A DNA stretch of 5,585 nucleotides from Rhabdothermincola sp037478855 (GTDB lineage: Bacteria > Actinomycetota > Acidimicrobiia > Acidimicrobiales > Acidimicrobilacustridaceae): positions 1 through 5,585 of the forward strand of contig JBBFLY010000117.1 of the NCBI GenBank assembly GCA_037478855.1, written 5' to 3'. The notes below the pieces were generated by a model. That model was not told the DNA's origin. It searched no databases and saw nothing but the letters and a program-made list of their open reading frames with translations. Position 1 is the stretch's first letter. The number at the start of each line of letters is the position of its first letter. Shown here one piece after another: positions 3,602-5,585 of this stretch. A program made the translations under genes and the position numbers.

Positions 3602-5585
3602 GGCAGTCGTACGAGGTCTGCTTCGAGTGCGGTCGTGGTGCGCGGCTCGATCCGAGCCTGCGCCGAGGTTCCCACGTCGGTGATGCCGAAGCCCCGCGCG
3701 GCCTCGATCACCCATCCCCTGGTGGGTCGGACCGTGGCAGCGACGGTGTCAGGGTTGACCAGGGGCTGGGCACCGACCAGCAACCGGTACCTGGCACCCG
3801 GATCGATCGACCCCTTGATGTCGAGCTCGATCCGAACGGAGCCACCTGGTGGGATCTTCACGAACCGCGAGTAGACGGCCCAGCCAAGCTCCCGTTGGAA
3901 CTCCACCCCTATCCGCTCGCCGTCGAGTCGGGCCTCCTGCAGGTGGTGAGGGGTGTAGACGGATAGGTAGAGCGAGTTGGTGCCGAGCGGCAGCCCCAGG
4001 TCGTTGCTGCCGATGATGGCATCCGGCAGACCCGACGACGGGGCATCGTTGTGCAGGGTGACGGTGACGGTCCCCTCCACCTCGCCGGTGGCCGGATCGT
4101 AGGTGACCTGATAGTCCACGTCGCGTCTCAGGAACACGTCGATCTTGTTCTGGCCCCAGTTCTGCGTCACGAGCATCAGCCCGTCCGCACCCTCTGGTCG
4201 TGGTGCCTCGCCCGCGACGCCGAGGTGCGAGAGGAACCGCTCCTGCGCGGGGTCGAAGGCGTACATCATGAGCCTGCGCTCCTCTACCGCCGGCCCGAGC
4301 GCTGAGGCGAGCCTGCGTGGGCCGGGGAGCGAGCCGTTGACGAGCTGGTCGAAGGTCTCGCGCCCCACGTCCTCAAGGAACTCCCGCCGCTGGGCGGTCT
4401 CCCCGAACTGCAGGTACTGGTCCTTCACCAGGAATTGGGCGACGTTGTCGGCCGTGAGCCGCTGTGGGGCTCCCTTGATCCGGATCGGCCCGGTCAGCTT
4501 CAGCAGCGCGGCCAGCCCATAGGGATCAGCCACGATGACCCCGTCGACGGGACGCCCACCGGACTGGGGATACAGCTCGGCCATCACCGCGGCCACGGTC
4601 GGCAGATCGGGCGAGAACGTGACGTCCTGCAGGTATTGCCAGGGCCGAAACCGCCCGTACCGGGCGAGATACTCCGGCGGGCCCGACAGACTGCGACGCT
4701 CGCTGCCCGGCGCGGCGAGCAGCTCCCTGATGGGACCGGAGTCGGTGAGGTCCAGGTCGCCGTCGACCGCGCGCAGCTCTGCCCAGCTCCCTACGAAGCC
4801 TCCGAGCCCCCGCGCCTCGGCCGGTTGGGTGAACAGCACGAGGTAGTGGCGGGCGCCGTCCGCGCCGAGCATCCCGGGCGCGACCGCTGCTGCCTCGGCT
4901 GCGAGCTCGATGTCATCGAGCGTTGCGTCGACGTCCTCGGTCAACCCAGCCAAGGCGTCGCTGACCGGTCCGATCAGCCAGGGGGAGGAGACGGCGTGCA
5001 GCCGATCAGCAGCCAGGGTCATCACCGCCGAGGCCCGCTCGAGGGGTTGACGGGTGGCCGCCAGACGCGCCACGTCGATCCGACCGGAGGTGTAGCGGAT
5101 CCGCTCGAGATCGGCCGAGACCGCGACGTCCCCGGCAGCACCTGCGATCTGCGCAGCCTGTCCCGTCGCCACCTCGAGCGCTTCAGCCTGCTGGGCGAGC
5201 ACGGGGATGCTACGCGCCGGGCGTGCCCACCAGGCGCCGAAGAGGCGATGGGACGATTCCAACGACGACGTCGCCGACTCGAACAGCGCGGCGGCGGCGT
5301 TCGCGTCTCCGTCGCTGGCTGCTTCCAGACCCTGCCTCGCCTGCCGCACACCGTCCTGCATCGCGGACCAGGCCAGAGCTACCGACAGCCCGAAGACGCC
5401 GAGCGCGATCGCGCCGATGACGCCCGCGCCGAGCAACGCTCGGTGCACCACGCGGCGCCGGGCTCGGGGCAACAGCAGGTAGCCCGAGAGCAGCACAGGG
5501 GCGACCGCCGTCGCGACGTACAGCGCGGTCGACCCGTGAAAGCCGAGGTCCGGCAGACGCAGCAGCACCTGGATGGCCAGCGCAC
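3598..5585 (-). CDS. DUF4012 membrane-anchored extracytoplasmic protein (5' end outside window)
   Basis: The frame is open to the right edge. A GTG at 5568 could start a 656-residue protein, but codons before it (A-L-A-I-Q-V) continue in frame and look like the end of a hydrophobic stretch, so the gene is treated as 5'-partial. Numbering from that GTG, hydrophobic segments lie at about 16-33 and 45-68, separated by a basic loop (RARRRVVHR, 35-43). A helical, Ala-rich, probably coiled region follows (70-235). The DUF4012 core has HYLVLFTQPAEARGLGGFVGSW (241-262), DVTFSPDLPTVA (315-326) and PVDGVIVADPYGLAALLKLTGPI (340-362). The C-terminal part (about 484-590) is beta-rich. DUF4012 has no established biochemical function; its genes are often found near exopolysaccharide genes in actinobacteria, which fits here. 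The basic loop suggests the large domain lies outside the membrane. The ATGA overlap ties it to the downstream sulfotransferase. Confidence 0.85.
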   Translation of the reverse strand, partial: ALAIQVLLRLPDLGFHGSTALYVATAVAPVLLSGYLLLPRARRRVVHRALLGAGVIGAIALGVFGLSVALAWSAMQDGVRQARQGLEAASDGDANAAAALFESATSSLESSHRLFGAWWARPARSIPVLAQQAEALEVATGQAAQIAGAAGDVAVSADLERIRYTSGRIDVARLAATRQPLERASAVMTLAADRLHAVSSPWLIGPVSDALAGLTEDVDATLDDIELAAEAAAVAPGMLGADGARHYLVLFTQPAEARGLGGFVGSWAELRAVDGDLDLTDSGPIRELLAAPGSERRSLSGPPEYLARYGRFRPWQYLQDVTFSPDLPTVAAVMAELYPQSGGRPVDGVIVADPYGLAALLKLTGPIRIKGAPQRLTADNVAQFLVKDQYLQFGETAQRREFLEDVGRETFDQLVNGSLPGPRRLASALGPAVEERRLMMYAFDPAQERFLSHLGVAGEAPRPEGADGLMLVTQNWGQNKIDVFLRRDVDYQVTYDPATGEVEGTVTVTLHNDAPSSGLPDAIIGSNDLGLPLGTNSLYLSVYTPHHLQEARLDGERIGVEFQRELGWAVYSRFVKIPPGGSVRIELDIKGSIDPGARYRLLVGAQPLVNPDTVAATVRPTRGWVIEAARGFGITDVGTSAQARIEPRTTTALEADLVRLP

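Noticed and set aside
3602..3715. Upstream extension of the second sulfotransferase
   Set aside because: The sequence is Arg/His-rich and lies in the 3' end of the DUF4012 gene; the ATGA overlap gives a much better start.
3311..3874. 187-residue plus-strand open frame opposite the sulfotransferase-DUF4012 junction
   Set aside because: It runs antisense to conserved motifs of both genes and has no family features; long shadow frames are expected at this GC content.
4652..4666. Hairpin with 6-bp arms around TAC in the DUF4012 gene
   Set aside because: Short GC-rich stem of the kind expected by chance; no codon bias anomaly like that at 2412-2444.

Overview
The window is about 5.6 kb of GC-rich DNA (roughly 68-70% G+C by eye) whose genes strongly prefer codons ending in G or C. 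The proteins, especially a DUF4012 membrane protein next to glycosyltransferases and PAPS-dependent sulfotransferases, suggest an actinobacterium (Actinomycetota), possibly an environmental lineage such as Acidimicrobiia or Nitriliruptoria. The genus cannot be read from this sequence. There is no tRNA, rRNA, CRISPR array, insertion sequence or phage gene.

Layout, left to right: (1) the 3' end of a plus-strand gene resembling bacterial GT-B sialyl/polysialyltransferases (2-643); (2) a minus-strand sulfotransferase (1525-653); (3) a plus-strand GT4-type glycosyltransferase (about 1569-2711); (4) a second minus-strand sulfotransferase (3601-2708); (5) a minus-strand DUF4012 membrane-anchored protein (from the right edge to 3598), whose 5' end lies beyond the window. 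Coding density is nearly total. The junctions are 9 bp (convergent), about 43 bp or less (divergent), a 4-bp convergent overlap with interlocked stop codons, and a 4-bp ATGA overlap that probably couples DUF4012 to the second sulfotransferase.

Together the genes look like part of a cell-surface polysaccharide locus. Two glycosyltransferases would build a glycan, two cytoplasmic PAPS sulfotransferases could decorate it or its lipid-linked precursor, and the DUF4012 protein would act on the outer face of the membrane in an unknown role. A sulfated, possibly acidic-sugar capsule or exopolysaccharide is an inference from gene content; no product can be read from the sequence.

The most striking non-gene signal is a perfect 16-bp inverted repeat with a 1-nt centre (2412-2444) lying exactly over the EX7E active-site motif of the GT4 gene. 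Its right arm holds the only run of three A-ending codons, and the only GAA codon, in the body of that gene. This looks like a conserved-motif near-palindrome made perfect by synonymous changes, either through template-switch repair or through selection for a hairpin.
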